Source of the DNA: Skermanella sp. TT6
GTDB lineage: Bacteria; Pseudomonadota; Alphaproteobacteria; Azospirillales; Azospirillaceae
Direction of reading: 5' to 3'
NCBI RefSeq assembly: GCF_016653635.2
Contig: NZ_CP067420.1
Coordinates: forward strand, 3,259,501 to 3,323,500
DNA: 64,000 bases
Shown here: in pieces, positions 63,152 to 64,000 of the stretch
Position numbering within the stretch: the stretch's first letter is position 1
Layout of the letters: each line of letters starts with the position of its first letter
The notes under the pieces: generated by a model
Database searches by the model: none
Told to the model about the DNA's origin: nothing
Seen by the model: the letters and a program-made list of their open reading frames with translations, nothing else
Position numbers and translations under genes: made by a program

Positions 63152-63814
63152 ATGAGCGAGGACATATGGCCGGAGTGGTGCGACTTCGTCGGCTTCTACT
63201 GGACCCTGCCGATGCCCGCGCTGGGGTTCGTCGACCTGCCTAAGGATGTCGAGGCCGCCGCGCGGGTCAGCCAAACGATCCGCTATCAGCGGGAGCGGGT
63301 CCGCCGCCATGTGGGGGAGTGCCGGAGCCGCCTTATCGACGAGATCGTGTACATGGAGGTCCGGCCCGACCGCGGGACGGAGCACGTGCGATCCACAGTG
63401 GCGCGGGCACTGCGCGCCTGCGCGGGCGGCAAGGCGCAGCTGCTGCACGTGGACTTCGCCTATGCGGCCGGCTGGCGCCAGCACCCGTTCCTGGCGCGGC
63501 TGATGCAGGAAGCTCCAGTGTCCTGCCTTGGCCTGACGCCTGACCCGATGACGATCGACGGAGTCGAGTTCGACCCTGTCGAACACTTCCGTCAACATCG
63601 CGACGCAGCTTCCCAAGGCGGGGACGCGGCGACACGCCGCGCGGCTCTCGCCGCAACAGTTCTCCGGATTGCGGAGGAAGCCGGCGAAGGACCGGGGCGC
63701 TACCGCGTAATCGCCGAGCAACTCAACGCCGAGAGTGTCCGGACCAGGAACGGCCGTTCCTGGACGGCCGACAACGTCAAGCAGTTCCTGCGCGCCACGA
63801 AGATCGAGACATGA
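63152..63814 (+). CDS. Resolvase/recombinase-like protein
   Basis: The 220-residue protein has an N-terminal alpha/beta part (VRSTVARALRACAGGKAQLL, HVDFAYAAGWRQHPFLARLM) that recalls a resolvase catalytic fold but without a clear nucleophilic Ser near the start. The C-terminal helix-turn-helix resembles the serine recombinase DNA-binding region (RVIAEQLNAESVRTRNGRSW, TADNVKQFLR). It is probably a DNA-binding protein derived from a recombinase. ATG 63152 has a GAGAGGA site. Confidence 0.55.
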   Translation: MSEDIWPEWCDFVGFYWTLPMPALGFVDLPKDVEAAARVSQTIRYQRERVRRHVGECRSRLIDEIVYMEVRPDRGTEHVRSTVARALRACAGGKAQLLHVDFAYAAGWRQHPFLARLMQEAPVSCLGLTPDPMTIDGVEFDPVEHFRQHRDAASQGGDAATRRAALAATVLRIAEEAGEGPGRYRVIAEQLNAESVRTRNGRSWTADNVKQFLRATKIET

Positions 63815-63839
63815 GCGACCGCCGTGCCTTTCAGGGCCG

Positions 63840-64000
63840 TCAGCTGTCCTGTGCGGTTTCGCTGCGAAGCGCCGTCACGAAGTTCTCGATCACTGCCTGC
63901 CAAGCGTCGAGCTTGTCCAGAATGGCGTCGATCCGCGGCGGCTTGCCGTTCTTGGCCACGAAGCAGGCACCGGTCGAAGACTGGGTGTCGACTTCGAACC
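63840..64000 (-). CDS. C-terminal end of an unrecognised protein, cut by the window edge
   Basis: The minus strand is open from 64000 to a TGA at 63840-63842 and encodes VDTQSSTGACFVAKNGKPPR, DAILDKLDAWQAVIENFVTA and a short tail. The lack of stops and the codon bias support a real gene. Too little is visible for a family call. It is convergent with the resolvase-like gene. Confidence 0.5.
   Translation of the reverse strand, partial: FEVDTQSSTGACFVAKNGKPPRIDAILDKLDAWQAVIENFVTALRSETAQDS

Overview
The window is high-GC chromosomal DNA from an alphaproteobacterium, most likely Rhodospirillales/Azospirillaceae (Azospirillum or Skermanella-like). This is inferred from the codon use, the zapA-6S RNA-fau order, a PQQ/lanthanide alcohol oxidation cluster, an arabinose-lipid operon and an ISAzo13-type relic. 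No rRNA and no CRISPR array were seen. One tRNA (Met, CAT) and one probable 6S RNA are present.

The left part (1-44 kb) is mostly ordinary chromosome. A BrnT/BrnA toxin-antitoxin pair opens it. Then come a metallophosphoesterase, fau, 6S RNA, zapA and a small coiled-coil gene on the minus strand, and tkt-gap on the plus strand. DoxX/LysR, a secreted beta-propeller protein and an orphan N-terminal piece of an MmeI-like restriction enzyme follow. From 10.5 to 19.4 kb lies a full quinoprotein alcohol dehydrogenase system: response regulator, lanthanide-type dehydrogenase, zinc metallohydrolase, SoxYZ-like carrier, binding protein, cytochrome c, and a divergent propeller/ABC transporter operon. 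From 19.8 to 23.3 kb is a poorly known operon (YkgJ cysteine cluster, TerB, glycine-zipper protein, small helical protein) followed by a ParA-like ATPase with a membrane tail. EgtB, small envelope proteins, an HtrA-like protease, an AI-2E-type exporter, a GDSL hydrolase, TamB and an FkbM methyltransferase come next. A four-gene minus-strand operon (37.8-42.4 kb) encodes a complete decaprenylphosphoryl-arabinose-type pathway. mnmA and tRNA-Met close this part.

The right part (44.6-64 kb) is accessory. Next to tRNA-Met are relics of ISAzo13 and IS6 transposases and a 174-bp direct repeat. These bracket a two-gene module (45.8-50.5 kb): a RecD-like helicase with an HsdR-type N-terminal domain and a duplicated C-terminal module, translationally coupled to a TPR-like protein with cold-shock-like domains. 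This is the best candidate for an undescribed (probably defence) system. After it come a Uma2 nuclease, a stand-alone LigD polymerase, a MazF-type pair enclosed by 26-bp inverted repeats, a second BrnT/BrnA pair, VOC and DJ-1 family proteins, an HNH nuclease, a superinfection-immunity-domain membrane protein, and an inositol-phosphatase/ADP-ribosylglycohydrolase fusion facing a resolvase-like gene.

Two copies of an 84-bp palindromic element, each between the 3' ends of convergent genes, and a perfect 29-bp inverted repeat with a 10-bp internal period are the main non-coding structures. All calls come from reading the sequence and recalled family knowledge; no searches were run.
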